From assembly GCA_947044365.1 (NCBI GenBank), contig OX345636.1, positions 58,324,537 to 58,388,536 of the forward strand: a stretch of 64,000 nt of DNA, in the 5' to 3' direction. The DNA is from Petrosia ficiformis (lineage: Eukaryota > Porifera > Demospongiae > Haplosclerida > Petrosiidae). Shown here one piece after another: positions 12,801-24,298 of this stretch (positions within the stretch are counted from its first letter, which is position 1; each line of letters starts with the position of its first letter). A program made the position numbers and the translations under genes. The notes under the pieces were generated by a model. That model worked only from the letters and a program-made list of their open reading frames with translations, was not told the origin of the DNA and did not search any database.

Positions 12801-13900
12801 TACCACTTTGAACTCGATAAGTTCATTATCCAGCAGTCATTTCTTAGTTGGAAATCATCACCCAATCCACCCAATACAACAAAATGAGATGTCACATGTT
12901 GATTTGATGATACAGTAGTGATGACAGTACTAGAATGAGCACTTCTCTCTGCAGGCCAGTCTAGAGATTGTTTGACTGCTTTTTCAAAATGCTACAGAAC
13001 ATAATACAAAAGTGTTAAATACGATTGTGATAATTATAGTTTAATATGAATCCATTATTTATTATGCATGATCATCTTTCGTATGTAGTCATGATTATTA
13101 TAAGCACTCAACAACTCACAACCACATCCCGGGGAAAACTTAACAGAAACAGATCGTTAACGCATTTGAATATTCCAGTCTCATTGATAGTTAAGCCTCC
13201 AAACATTATACCTTTATTTTCAGGAAGTGAGTTAATACAGAAATAGGCTATTGCCGTTGGTGGAGGATCACCTGTTATGATAGGGGATTTCCATTCACCT
13301 GAAGAAATGCAGATTGATATAAGATGAAAATCAGAAATTAAGTAATACCTGGTGATGAAGAAACACTCATAACATGTGTTTCATTTGTGTAACAGTGACC
13401 ATGGAGTTTAGGAGATGGAATATACTTGGAACCTATTTGTGTACATGCAGTAGCTGGTGTAATACCTAACCCTCCCAAAAGCAACAAATTATATTGTCCA
13501 TTGCTTTTGAAAGACATCATTCCACAAGCAATTTTTTTCATTGGTCGACTATCATCACTTCTACTAATTATCTCTTTCCAATTGTGAGTTAGAGTGTTTA
13601 GTTCAAACAGGTTGTTGTGAAAACAGTCATGAGGTTTACAATTTCCACCGTAATAGAAAATACTGTTATCTATTTCAGCACAAGCATACTTTCTTACTCC
13701 AGCAGGAGGAGCACCTTTAGTTAATTCCTTCTTCCATTTGAATGTAGGTATATCTGATACATCTACAGATTCTGTAAACTGCTTTTTGTTGATACTTTCG
13801 TGTACCATTAGGAGGTCCTCCTGCTCACCTCCCCAACAGTATAAGTGATCTCTAATCACCACTGTGGAGTGTCCTATCCTCCATTTAAAGTTGTATTCTC
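9849..13900 (-). CDS. gene 3: Kelch plus coiled-coil paralogue, 3' half missing
   Basis: On the minus strand, exons in order are 13900-13348 (Kelch blades LYCWGGEQ, FYYGGNC, LLLLGGLG), 13298-13120 (GIMFGG), 12991-12797 (FVVLGGLGDD), 11456-11285 (INVPDSVSKRF), 10341-10160 (MKHVWNNKQ, coiled coil), 10103-9953 (ILEKKIFEKESELLK) and 9905-9849 (GFLKDQTQAYREMATRQ). The boundaries, phases and lengths match gene 4 and I see no internal stop. The gene ends in the intron after the short exon at 9849: about 45 bases further on is the mariner-type element, and beyond that is gene 2 in the opposite direction. ZU5, UPA and CARD exons are not present. The upstream first exon was not found in 13901-14800. 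Confidence 0.75.
10600..11280. other. gene 3 intron between Kelch and coiled coil
   Basis: About 0.9 kb separates the Kelch exon at 11285 from the coiled-coil exon at 10341. Unlike genes 1, 4 and 5 it lacks the TATG simple-repeat tract. I see no other gene in it. Confidence 0.5.
11618..12433. mobile_element. foldback element with CCCTTAGAGGA ends, possibly piggyBac-related
   Basis: Perfect 21-base inverted ends read AACCCTTAGAGGACTGAGCTT at 11618-11638 and complementary at 12413-12433. The left flank reads TTAA before CCC and the right flank reads TTTAA after GGG, close to the TTAA target of piggyBac elements. Inside, the same segment of about 250 bases occurs twice in opposite orientation (about 11700-11950 and 12090-12350). 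One frame of it (minus, near 12160-12362) reads VYFLYPKLGSFSDMQYYFY and has a related copy near 63390-63590. It lies in the gene 3 intron between 11456 and 12797. The transposase assignment is tentative. Confidence 0.6.
12440..12560. repeat. dispersed repeat with GGCATGATAAAGTCAGCCAT
   Basis: Related copies occur at about 33540-33690 (same orientation), 26640-26700 (reverse) and, decayed, at 43770-43830. Two copies lie in introns of the Kelch-gene family. It has no coding content. Confidence 0.6.
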
Positions 13901-14800
13901 CTAATCATCAATAATTAATATAATTATTATAGCTATACTATCATCAATGTACCAATATGACATGTACAAATACTTCACATAATGTTGTGTTTGAACTATA
14001 ATTATGTTTACAAATGCATCTCATGTGTATTGCATTACAATGTGATGGTAATTATTTGCACCACAGAAAACTTAATGCTCCTTATTCACTCCATATGTTG
14101 GAATCAAGTGAATATAAAGTATGTATGAAGCAAATATCATTATAGTGCAAACATAACTGCAATACACCTGTAACCACAGTTCAAACACAGCGTTTGTGCA
14201 GTGGTATTAAATATCTACATTTCTATTGTACTTGAGGAGCCCATAAAACCCGGGTCGTAGACAAAGTTTTTAGTTTGGGGGTGCTAAACACAGGTGGATC
14301 TAGCCTTGAAGTGTGACAGTGCTTGTATATTAACGTTGATATTATACACTATATAAGGGGGTCTGAAGGCATGTCCCACCCCCTCCCCGAGGAAAATATT
14401 TATGTAGGATCCCTGATGCAATCTGGGAGTACATTTACACTTTGGTGCATGACAAAAAACTTCTGATTTTGTCATGTGTGTAAAAATCTCTTCAGAGCCT
14501 CAAATAATAATTATATAGAATCACATATTTCTGTAATATAACTCTCAATACAATGATACCCTTGATTAGTTCTTGGCTGTTTTACTTTAGAGAACTTCGT
14601 TTTGATGCCATGTTTACACATGAAAAAATTAATTAATAAAATTATAAATTAAATAAAAATTCATAATTATTTTGCTAATTAATTTCTTGACCGTCTTCCA
14701 GAAAACCCTGGAAATTTCAGAGGTGCTTAAGTACTCTCAAGCACCCTCTTGTATACAGCCTTGTAAATGAAACTATATACCAGTATATAAGTATAACATA
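13901..14800. other. region upstream of gene 3, no gene seen
   Basis: AT-rich sequence that should hold the 5' exon and promoter of gene 3. I found no exon matching the possible gene 4 first exon and no strong promoter motif. Confidence 0.4.
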
Positions 14801-15227
14801 GTTTGGCGAGCAGACCTTTCGCCTCCGCTTTTACATTGAGACGGGGCGGAGGAAAGGTCTGGAACTCTCAAATTCACGGGCAGTAGGAATGTAATCGTCA
14901 CATGATTTCACAATGCCTCGGCAGTGTTGCTGTGACTACGTCTCTGTTTGATGAATTTACAGTCTGCAAAGTGCAAATAAAAGATTGTATGGAGCATTTC
15001 AGGAGCATCACATAGTGTCGTTCTACAATAAATATAAGTTGAAGCCACTAGATTAGGCTTTGCTGGTAGTACTGAACTTCAAACACCTGTGCCAGTGCTA
15101 CAGAGGGATTTTTCCTTTTTCTACCTCACTTTCAACAACTTCATAAGCTGTCAAAACTCAAAAGTAAGGCGCTACCAGAGGACTGACATCAATGACGATA
15201 CACTTTGGATAACAATTTATTTGACAA

Positions 15228-15341
15228 TTACTTCGAATAATACTGGCAATATGTAGTAGCAAAAGCTTTGCCATTACCAGTTGCGAGGGAAACGAATACA
15301 TCTTTATTCTTTACCTTGTAGATCGCTTTCTTCCGTTTATT
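15228..15341 (-). pseudogene. RecQ-like helicase fragment
   Basis: The minus frame reads NKRKKAIYKVKNKDVFVSLA then TGNGKAFATTYCQYYSK and stops. KDVFVSLPTGYGKS is the usual Walker A context of RecQ-family DNA helicases. Here Tyr is Asn and the final Ser is Ala, so the nucleotide-binding site is altered. No further helicase motifs are in frame. Confidence 0.55.
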
Positions 15342-15359
15342 CGTGTAACTAACTGGCCG

Positions 15360-15544
15360 TTAGAGACAGTACGTTAGCATTATGCTAATGTGCTGCATGA
15401 CAAACTGGGGGGGTTTGGGGGGCGGAGCCCCCCCAGTTTATGCCCTGGGATTGTTAGGGTTATCGTCCATGTTGTTTGTAGTACATTAGCATAGATTATA
15501 TACCGTATACTTGGTCCGTTCACATGCTAACGTACTGTCTCTAA
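15360..15544. mobile_element. nested MITE with perfect 21-base inverted ends
   Basis: TTAGAGACAGTACGTTAGCAT is at 15360-15380 with its exact complement at 15524-15544. The TA next to GAGACAG on each side suggests a Tc1/mariner-type target. The inside has a G/C-run hairpin (GGGGGG.. and ..CCCCCC near 15410-15440). It sits inside the larger TIR element. Confidence 0.7.
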
Positions 15545-15746
15545 TGGAGCTTGTGTAACTACTGCCTCTCCATTTTAATCTTGTGCTTATGGCTAGAGTC
15601 ATATGACTACTCGTATCTCATTGGCTCTATCATTGTTTCTGAAAAGACCATGAAATCGTATCAAGAGTCTCCAGACATTTCCTCCGCCCCATACCCAATG
15701 TAAAAGCGGAGGCAAAAGGTCTGCTTGCTAGACTAAGTATAACATA

Positions 15747-17480
15747 GCTTTTCACATTTCGTAAGTTGACTGCATCACTAATTCTTTTTATGGTAGTCTG
15801 ATAAGGACTATATAAAAGTCGGTGTAATTTCGTAATTTCTGCATCATAAGATGTGCATGCATTTGCAGTGTAAACAATAGGGAGGAAAGAAAAAAAGTTT
15901 TCTGGAAATGTTACTCCTTCACATCGTACAAAATGTACCCCAAGTGATGAATTGATTTATAGGTCTCTACAGAATTGTTGGGATCCTAGAAGACTGTATT
16001 TATGGCAAGTCTGAAACAAGATTGGAATGGAGCAATATTAACACATGCCACCAATAGTAGGTAGAGAATTCCAAAAGGAATTACACTGATATATTTAAGT
16101 GATGAAGAGTTAACGTTAGTGCGATAAAAAGTAAAATTATTAGAATGGCGACGAATTGAAGACTTCCGATGAGAATTAAAGAAATTTCTTTTAGTTAAAC
16201 ACTTGCTCAGGCTCCCATACAGAAAACAGAGTAATCTGCTTAAGCCCCTTCCCTTTTTGGTAACCATTAAAATTGTGTTGAATAATCTATAAGCGATCTG
16301 AGACAACATAAAATTCTAAAAATTTCTTGCAAGCCTACCCCCCTAAAATGCACTAGCATGCTTTGCACGTGGCAAATCTTTCAAAGCCCTCCCCCACTCT
16401 GAAAACGTTGTGTACACGCATGGTCATAGCCTCGTTGTAGGTGTAAATTTCAGCACCTTCCATATATGTAACTCGTCTTGCGTGGCCACACCCTTCGCTT
16501 GGAGAAGGAAGGTTCTGGTAACAGGAGCATGAACGAGTTGAGGAGTGTAGCATAATTTCCTGCTACATTGTTCTACCCGAATAATTAGCCACAAAAATAT
16601 GTTCCTAGAACACCTACCCTGCGCAATACTCCAGTGCATAATATTAGTCTGAGGACATATGTAAACCATGCATCGTTTGTACTGGCTGCGACTACAGTTG
16701 CAGCCCAATCAGATGGCAGGAAAGCGGTCGTAAGTGTGAAATATGGAGGCTAGAGATGTAAAAAAAAAAGCGGCTACAGAGCAGTGATTATGCTTGGCTA
16801 CTCAAACTTGAAATAACTACAAATGGCTGTGATTTGTCATGGTTTGTGATGTTTTTGGTATACTTTGAAATTACTTGTTGATGAATCAACTTCTACACGA
16901 TTGATAAAAGATTTCCAGACTGACATCTTGAGAACCTTCAATATTTCTCCTGTCACTCACTTTGCCTCTCAAATCATCGCCACAATTAAGATAAACATGA
17001 TAATTATATATAGCTGAAGTGGTATTGTTTATTATTGGTTTATATAACTATAATTATTCATAATTATAGTGACTACGTGACTAATTAAATTCCTCTTGGT
17101 ACAAACGACGGTATATACGTATGTCCCCAGACCGTCCCCTCTTTCGGCGGAGGTCTAGCTACCCCAGAGCTAAGTCATTATGAAAGGCGTGACTGACGAA
17201 AAAAATGGTGGACTTTTCTAAACTGATAATAATAAAACTCAGGAATCGTGGATACTGTAAACTGCATTAGCTTCTGTAAAGTATGCACACGTTATTATTT
17301 GAGTATTTTCTAACTGACTGATGTATTTAGAAGATGTATAAAGTATTGCAAACGTTTTTTCCACTTTATTTTGATGACAGACAAACGGTAATCCAATCGC
17401 ATACTGCACAGGGTAAATATGGCTAAAAAGAAATGTGAGATAGAGTGTGCAGAATCTTCTTGTAGGATTATTGTTTACAC
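15747..17480. other. intergenic, no gene recognised
   Basis: Open frames here are short and have no recognisable domain or paralogue in the window. A short purine tract lies at about 16757-16770. I see nothing else I can support. Confidence 0.4.
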
Positions 17481-17481
17481 A

Positions 17482-17680
17482 TCGCTGAAAGAGGAGCAAA
17501 GATTAGTGATATGAGAGTTCATCAGTGGCAGAGAGTTTTGGTGGTGTTACCAACCAGGTATGGCAAAAGCATATGTTTTGCCTGCCTGCCTGCCAAAAAG
17601 CTTATGACAAATTAAGAGACACTACTGGCAATATTGCGGTCGTTGTGACGCCTCTCGATTTCGTTGCTATTATGGAGAGT
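17482..17680 (+). pseudogene. RecQ-like helicase fragment
   Basis: Read with frame changes, the segment gives SLKEEQRLVI, a stop, EFISGRE, then VLVVLPTRYGKSICFACLP, then in another frame LPACQKAYDKLRDTTGNIAVVVTPLDF. These match motif 0, Walker A (GYGKS type) and motif Ia (VVVxPL) of RecQ-family helicases in the right order. At least one stop and two frame shifts make it non-functional. With the fragment at 15228 it suggests a repeated helicase-bearing family nearby. Confidence 0.6.
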
Positions 17681-18017
17681 ATAGTAAAGTAATGCTAATA
17701 CAAACTCAGGCTTAATGCTAATACAAACTCAGGCTTGCGAAGGGGCGCGCAATCGCGAGCGATCTTGCTTTACACCATTCGTTCGTACGTCCTGCTGATA
17801 CCAGACCCTTCCTCCTCCAATCGAAGCGTGTGCCGCGCCAGAATATTATGTAACTAAGTACTGCTTTGAGTGTGATTGTGAAACATGAAATTTGCACACT
17901 CGGTCAGCCTAGGTGTAATTATGCTAGGTATATATGCATATTAAATTTGTATAATTATGTCAGTCAGTCAGTGATACATGGTTCAGATACCTAAAATATT
18001 AGCCTTTTCTAAAGATA

Positions 18018-18419
18018 TAAGGTGGTACTAGGGAGTGGGCGGATGCGACTCCAATCACTTTCAAAATACAATATAATTTAATATGAGTAAAATTGGATGT
18101 AATACTGACCTTCATATCTTGTAATCACCTTTATACTGTCATGGAATTGATAAAACATATATAAAATGTCATTTGCAAGAACTAAAAAACCACGAAAGCC
18201 ACGCCAACCATACATGGCGTGCACCAAGTACAATGTATTTTGAGAAAATGTACATAGCCGTTTTCTGCCAATTCATTTCACTTTTATAGTTACAAGAGGC
18301 TGAAGAAAGCTGAATTCTGTAGCTTTTCAGTGAAACCATAAAATCTACCTTTCTAGGCACTATCAAACTCCGATCAGAGAGCAACTACAGTTACCCCGGC
18401 ATTGTTTAGTACAACCTTG
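18018..18419. mobile_element. TIR repeat, copy 1
   Basis: Starts TAAGGTGGTACTAGGGAGTG and ends TAGTACAACCTT, an imperfect inverted match. It is nearly the same as 18757-19392. A minus frame beginning near 18384 (SLIVPRKVDFMVS) is shared by both copies and could be the remains of a coding region, but has no family match I recognise. Confidence 0.6.
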
Positions 18420-18483
18420 ATATATGTTAACTTTCTTAACCCTTTTTTAACGAATAACGCGAATCGAATCTGCGTTAAATTAT

Positions 18484-18760
18484 TAAAATGGCGGAAGACG
18501 CGAAAACGCGTCCTTATGCTCCACGAATATTGCAGAAGAAACTAACAAGCACACACTACGAAGAAAGCATTTAGTTAGTTTAAATTAGGGAAAACGTCAA
18601 ATTCCAGGCCAAACAAAATATAAAGACGCTAAGTATGGGCGTCGCCGCTGACTACTGCAGTTTCAAACACTCTTCTTGCTACTTTCATGCTGCTAACGAA
18701 GCATGTTTTTAGTATCAATGGCTTTCTTAGAAGGTCGTCTGTATAACTAAGTGAGTTAAG
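18484..18760 (+). repeat. dispersed repeat; inverted copy at 20025-20310
   Basis: The segment around GACGCTAAGTATGGGCGTCG and the following part is found in reverse at 20025-20310 and 25780-26005, and decayed in the same orientation at 45230-45360. With 20025-20310 it forms a long imperfect inverted pair around the second TIR repeat. Confidence 0.6.
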
Positions 18761-19392
18761 GTGGTACTAGGGAGTGGGCGGATGCGACTCCAATCAGTTT
18801 CAAAATAGAATATTATATAATATGACTCTAACCTGGTGTAGTAGCAACCTTCATATCTTAGGGTCCTGGAATTGATAAAACATATATAAAATGTCCATTT
18901 TTGCAATCTCAATAAGTACAAAACCGAGAAAGCCACGCCCACCAATCATGGCGTGCACCAAGTACAATGCATTTACAGAAAAAAAATAGAGCTGTTTTCT
19001 GGAAATTCATTTTACTTTTATAGTTACAAGAGGCTGAAGAAAGCTGAATTCTGTAGCTTTTCACTGAAACCATAAAATCTACTTTTCTAGGCACTATCAA
19101 ACTCCGATCTTTCTCAGAGAGCAACTACAGTTACCCGCCATTGTTCTCAGAGAGCAACTACAGTTACCCGCCATTGTTTAACACCCACCGCCCCCTCCAC
19201 CACCCGTGGGGTGTGTTTAGCTTTGTTTCTGAAAATAAACTATCAGTCAAAACATTTAGGCCCAATAATTATACCCCCGGGTGGGTGTGGCTTCCAAAAA
19301 ATACAGAATGGAACAGATTGTATGCAGCAAGAAGCTTGCAAGACTAGAAACTGATTGGAGTAGCATCCGCCCACGGAAAATACTACAACCTT
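18757..19392. mobile_element. TIR repeat, copy 2, more complete
   Basis: The left end GTGGGCGGATGCGACTCCAA and right end (TTGGAGTAGCATCCGCCCAC near 19355-19375) are inverted copies. Beyond the part shared with 18018-18419 it has an extra right-hand piece, including a 32-base unit repeated twice (about 19112-19178, GAGAGCAACTACAGTTACCC). Confidence 0.6.
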
Positions 19393-20310
19393 AATATGTT
19401 AACTTTCTTAATTAATCATACTGCTAAGTTTAACTGTTAAAACATAATTATTATTATAATTAATGCATTTTAAACTTCACACTGAATTATTTTATGGGGT
19501 GTACTTTATATATGGATCCTTTAGTATATGTACAAACAATATATACCACAATATCGTGTGTATATTTACTATTGCAATAGTGATAGCAGTAATGTCGGCC
19601 AGTCCTATCATGTTATAACTATAATAATCATAGCGTTTATTCCAGATGACACTTCAAACATCCTCTTAAAAGCAATTTATCAGACATTGCAGAGGATCAA
19701 TCAATTTATATCTATCTTGGACTATAATTAGAGTGTGATAAAGAGTATAACTCTCTTAACCCAAATTTAATTAAAATTTTTTTGGTGGGCGGAGGCTTAA
19801 TATTTATTTACATTTTCAACACTATAACTCTCATATTTTATAAGACTCAAAATTCTAACTTACTTTATGGAAAGAAGAGTCTTTAACAAACCCATTGATG
19901 TAAAATTTATACTTCGCTATCAGCAGGAAGAGAGAAAGGCGAACGTTTGTATGTATAGTAGTCGACGGGCAACGCCCACTTTTTGTCTAGTCTGTATAAC
20001 GCCTGCATTTTAAGCAACCATGATTTTTAACTCACTTAGTTTTTACAGAAGACCTTCTAAGAAAGCCATTGATACCAAAAACATGCTTCGTTAGCAGCAG
20101 GAAAGCAGCAAGACGAGTGTTTGAAACTGTAGTAGTCAGCGGCGACGCCCATACTGAGTGTCTTTATCACTTTTGTTTGCCCTGGAAGTTGACGTTTTCC
20201 CTAATTTAAACTAACTAAATAGTAGCGTGTACTTGTTAGTTTCTTCTGCAACATTCGTGGAGGAAGTTATCCTCTAAGGACGCGCTTTCGCGTCTTCCGC
20301 CATTTAACGC
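19393..20310. repeat. repeat block duplicated at 25470-26005
   Basis: 19740-20310 matches 25470-26005 in the same orientation with moderate divergence (shared runs include ACAAACCCATTGA and GGCAACGCCCACTTTTTGTC). 19393-19740 is AT-rich with no recognisable gene. Confidence 0.55.
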
Positions 20311-20332
20311 ATGGCTCGTTTTCCCGTCATTC

Positions 20333-20708
20333 ATTATCACTTACAGTTTCGTAACCCGGGGGCTTTTGAAAAAAGAATGAATTAATTTTAATAATAATTC
20401 CAACCACACCTACCATGGATGTAATATACTGATTGCGAGGTGTGGCTCAGCATCTCATTAAAATCAAAACCTTCGTTGCAAATGAATACAGGCAATTTGC
20501 AACTTTCTCCAACTTCTGGAGCAATCTAACACTCACCTCAACCTTGCTTACCAATTACTGCAAGCACAGCATCTACTCAAGTCTGCACACGAACGCTATT
20601 TGTCACTTATTCTCCCAACATCTCTTTCTCTCTCGCTAGAACCAGCTAGAAACCCAAGTCTATACATCACACAAACATCAACATAACGTTCTACTCTCCT
20701 CTCCTTTC

Positions 20709-20742
<34 letters not shown>

Positions 20743-21016
20743 TACTTTAAGCTAACTTCAAAGTAACATCAAAGGGCGGACACTTGAATCAAAGCACCGC
20801 TAGACCACATCCAACGAAGCGTAGGCGTTTTGAACAATAGAATGCCGACATGCCGCCACCACATTGGTATACTCTTGTAATCTACAGTAATTTGGGGTGT
20901 GGTACATCCAAGACCCAGCCATTGCAGTGAAATTTAGCAATGTAATAAGTAGGTGTGGTACTTCCTATCTGACAGGATGTTGTAAAATTACAACACTAAA
21001 AAACTGAAAGTGTTAT
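20333..21016. mobile_element. 684-bp element, copy 1
   Basis: Nearly identical to 23615-24298, including an uninterrupted run of 29 T. I see two base differences. The ends TATCACTTACAGTTT and AAACTGAAAGTGTTATA are imperfect inverted repeats with TA outside, suggesting a non-autonomous DNA element. A 68-residue open frame (20433-20639) exists in both copies but has no recognisable domain. A third, diverged partial copy lies at about 27000-27400. Confidence 0.7.
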
Positions 21017-21420
21017 ATGGCATAAAATATTTGCAGTGGAGTTGGTGAAATCTCTTGTGATCTGGTGGTTCTATGAAGAACCAGGAGTGGTATACAACCA
21101 CAAATTAAAAGAAAAATGACACCAACAACAGATGAAAACACAAAAACAGTGACAATGAGAACAGAAACTGGAATAAAGACACTGAAATGTCATCAGATTA
21201 AATTAACATCGTTTGACAAGTACTCGTACCCTCTGAGTCGTGGAATGATGGTCTCCTACGTTTACGACAACTGTACCCTTCCAACAACAAGTGAACTAGT
21301 TCCAATCGAAATTACACTTATGATCAAAAGCATAGTACTTGTGCAACTGATCAGTTTTAGCAATTGCCCCCATAAACTTGTTGTATGCAGGCAGTAATGG
21401 GGGAACTGATTGAGCTACAA
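21017..21420 (+). other. 93-codon open frame of unknown nature
   Basis: The frame at 21116-21397 (TLKCHQIKLTSFDKYSYPLS, then GMMVSYVYDNCTLP) has ordinary amino-acid composition and beta-rich patterning, but I recognise no family. It may be an exon or part of a transposon. Confidence 0.25.
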
Positions 21421-21424
21421 GTAG

Positions 21425-21707
21425 TCATGATTTTCGCCCTACTTGTTCCCTGTAAACCTTACCCTTCATGGATTGTGGGAAAACAATCGTAACAAAGCTG
21501 ACAACCTTGCGATCATGGAAAACAAAATAGTTATTCCCACTTGATGAGCAAGAGTTATACGAACCCTTTGGAGGAGCACTGTTGTCTTTGGGGTCAGTGT
21601 CGTCTGTAGGACCTTCCATACCCGTAAATTCTGGGTACATTCCAGAGTACAGCGATTGGAGAAGGCTATGAGCTTTAGCCTCACGTTTACGATCAGAAGA
21701 AGACGAA
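21425..21707 (-). CDS. possible exon of an unrecognised minus-strand gene
   Basis: The minus frame runs from a possible acceptor (TCTACAG before GTTCGTC) through SSSSDRKREAKAHSLLQ, SLYSGMYPEFTGMEGP and NNYFVFHDRKVVSFV to a stop at 21425. A polar, charged start is followed by a beta-rich stretch. A Met exists 3 codons upstream. I cannot name the family. Confidence 0.3.
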
Positions 21708-21820
21708 CCTGTAGACATGAAAAATTACATAATCATTTAATGCACTTGTAGTGTGTGAATCAAAATAATTAATTATGAGCACAATTATATGCAAAATACT
21801 ACACATAATTTAATTAATAC

Positions 21821-22965
21821 GTTCATGAATATTCATGAGATTACGGTAACAACGATCAATATTGAAAGTTTGTGGTTAGTGGGTGGGGTATACTCCACCC
21901 TCTGCCTATGAATATAGTTAAATCTCAGTGCATTTGCATGTAAAATTGGGCCCAAATTTACGTAATATGTCATGAATATTCATGAGTTTGACGTCACAAT
22001 CATGAATATGCATGATTGTGTGGTTAGTGGGTGGGGTATACTTCACCTACTACCTATGAATATAGTTAAATCTCAGTGCATTTGCATGTAAAATTGGGCC
22101 CAAATTTACGTAATATGCTCATGAATATTCATGAGTTTGACGTCACAATCATGAATATTCATGATTGTGTGGTTAGTGGGTGGGGTATACTCCACCCTCT
22201 GCCTATGAATATAGTTAAATCTCAGTGCATTTGCATGTAAAATTGGGCCCAAATTTACGTAATATGCTCATGAATATTCATGAGTTTGACGTCACAATCT
22301 TGAATATTCATGATTGTGTGGTTAGTGGGTGGGGTATACTCCACCCTCTGCCTATGAATATAGTTAAATCTCAGTGCATTTGCATGTAAAATTGGGCCCA
22401 AATTTACGTAATATGCTCATGAATATTCATGAGTTTGACGTCACAATCATGAATATTCATGATTGTGTGGTTAGTGGGTGCGGTATACTCCACCTACTAC
22501 CTATGAATATAGTTAAATCTCAGTCCAATTGCATGTAAAATTGGGCTCAAATTTAAGTAATATGCTCATGAATATTCATGAGTTTGACGTCACAATCATG
22601 AATATTCATGATTGTGTGGTTAGTGGGTGGGGTATACTCCACCCTCTGCCTATGAATATAGTTAAATCTCAGTGCATTTGCATGTAAAATTGGGCCCAAA
22701 TTTACGTAATATGCTCATGAATATTCATGAGTTTGACGTCACAATCATGAATTTTCACGATTGTGTGGTTAGTGGGTGGGGTATACTCCACCCTCTACCT
22801 ATGAATATAGTGAAATCTCAGTGCAATTGCATGTAAAATTTGGGACTATATTTAATTGTTATGCTCATGAACATTCATGAGTTTGACGTCACAATGATCA
22901 CTATTCATACATTGTGGTTAGCGGGTGAGGTATAGTCCACCCTCTATCTATGAATATCATTGAAA
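21821..22965. repeat. 149-bp tandem satellite, about 7.5 units
   Basis: The unit contains ATGAATATTCAT palindromes, TGACGTCA, GTGGTTAGTGGGTGGGGTAT and TCAGTGCATTTGCATGTAAA. TGACGTCA occurs at 21989, 22138, 22287, 22436, 22585, 22734 and 22884, giving spacings of 149 (once 150). Units at both edges are diverged, as in arrays kept uniform from the middle. Confidence 0.9.
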
Positions 22966-23079
22966 GTGTTTCAAGACGACATATAATTTGCTCATAGTTT
23001 CGTATATTTATATTAATTTGACCACATCAAGTATAAAGTAGCATCTCGTGACATTTATTATTACAGGCTGTATTACAAT

Positions 23080-23098
23080 TATTATATATACATAATAT

Positions 23099-23136
<38 letters not shown>

Positions 23137-23364
23137 TTGTATATAGACCTGTGAATCTTTAATCCACCAGCATACTATATATTGCATATAGTACACTTAC
23201 AGTTCTTATATACCACAATATAAACCCTTGGTTTAGTGTCTTTGGATGTGATATAGCCCGAGCTTGCGAGACACTAAACCTCGGGTCTATATTTTGTATA
23301 TAAGAACTGTAAGTGTACTATATGATATACATATATATATATAGATATAGATATATATATATAT

Positions 23365-23400
<36 letters not shown>

Positions 23401-23409
23401 TATATATAT

Positions 23410-23480
<71 letters not shown>

Positions 23481-23560
23481 ATAGTAATAACCTGTCGTCT
23501 TGTATTATCAGAGATTATGTAATTATTGTTATTCACTCACCAAATGTATCGCTGTGTTCG
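23080..23560. repeat. AT microsatellites around a hairpin MITE
   Basis: (AT)n tracts at about 23090-23140 and 23325-23480 flank an inverted repeat: AGTACACTTACAGTTCTTAT at about 23189 and its complement ending near 23324, with an inner stem (GGTTTAGTGTCT / AGACACTAAACC) around 23240-23275. No coding content. Confidence 0.7.
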
Positions 23561-23614
23561 AGATCTGTACTCATATTATCTAAAACAATAAAAATGATAT
23601 ACTTGTACAACAGG

Positions 23615-23990
23615 ATTATCACTTACAGTTTCGTAACCCGGGGGCTTTTGAAAAAAGAATGAATTAATTTTAATAATAATTCCAACCACACCTACCATGG
23701 ATGTAATATACTGATTGCGAGGTGTGGCTCAGCATCTCATTAAAATCAAAACCTTCGTTGCAAATGAATACAGGCAATTTGCAACTTTCTCCAACTTCTG
23801 GAGCAATCTAACACTCACCTCAACCTTGCTTACCAATTACTGCAAGCACAGCATCTACTCAAGTCTGCACACGAACGCTATTTGTCACTTATTCTCCCAA
23901 CATCCCTTTCTCTCTCGCTAGAACCAGCTAGAAACCCAAGTCTATACATCACACAAACATCAACATAACGTTCTACTCTCCTCTCCTTTC

Positions 23991-24024
<34 letters not shown>

Positions 24025-24298
24025 TACTCTAAGCTAACTTCAAAGTAACATCAAAGGGCGGACACTTGAATCAAAGCACCGCTAGACCACATCCAACGAA
24101 GCGTAGGCGTTTTGAACAATAGAATGCCGACATGCCGCCACCACATTGGTATACTCTTGTAATCTACAGTAATTTGGGGTGTGGTACATCCAAGACCCAG
24201 CCATTGCAGTGAAATTTAGCAATGTAATAAGTAGGTGTGGTACTTCCTATCTGACAGGATGTTGTAAAATTACAACACTAAAAAACTGAAAGTGTTAT
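23615..24298. mobile_element. 684-bp element, copy 2
   Basis: Same length as copy 1 at 20333, same 29-T run, same inverted ends, different flanks beyond the TA. Visible changes are C for T in the CATCCCTTTCTC stretch and C for T in AGTACTCTAAG. Confidence 0.7.

Larger units (their letters stand above)
14801..15733. mobile_element. TIR element carrying a RecQ-like helicase fragment
   Basis: Long inverted ends share GCAGACCTTT.GCCTCCGC (left 14801-14865, right 15670-15733). The element is flanked by a 13-base direct repeat TAAGTATAACATA (14788-14800 and 15734-15746). Inside on the minus strand is a decayed helicase segment (15228-15341), and a smaller MITE is nested at 15360-15544. The superfamily is not clear from the ends. 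Confidence 0.65.

Noticed and set aside
20433..20639. Identical 68-residue frames at 20433 and 23715 as genes
   Set aside because: Both lie inside a duplicated non-autonomous element; no domain, and the third copy does not keep the frame.
21821..22965. Regular repeats as a CRISPR array
   Set aside because: The whole 149-base unit is repeated with no variable spacers, and the window is eukaryotic.
23318..23536. Ile-Tyr repeat frame
   Set aside because: Product of an AT microsatellite.
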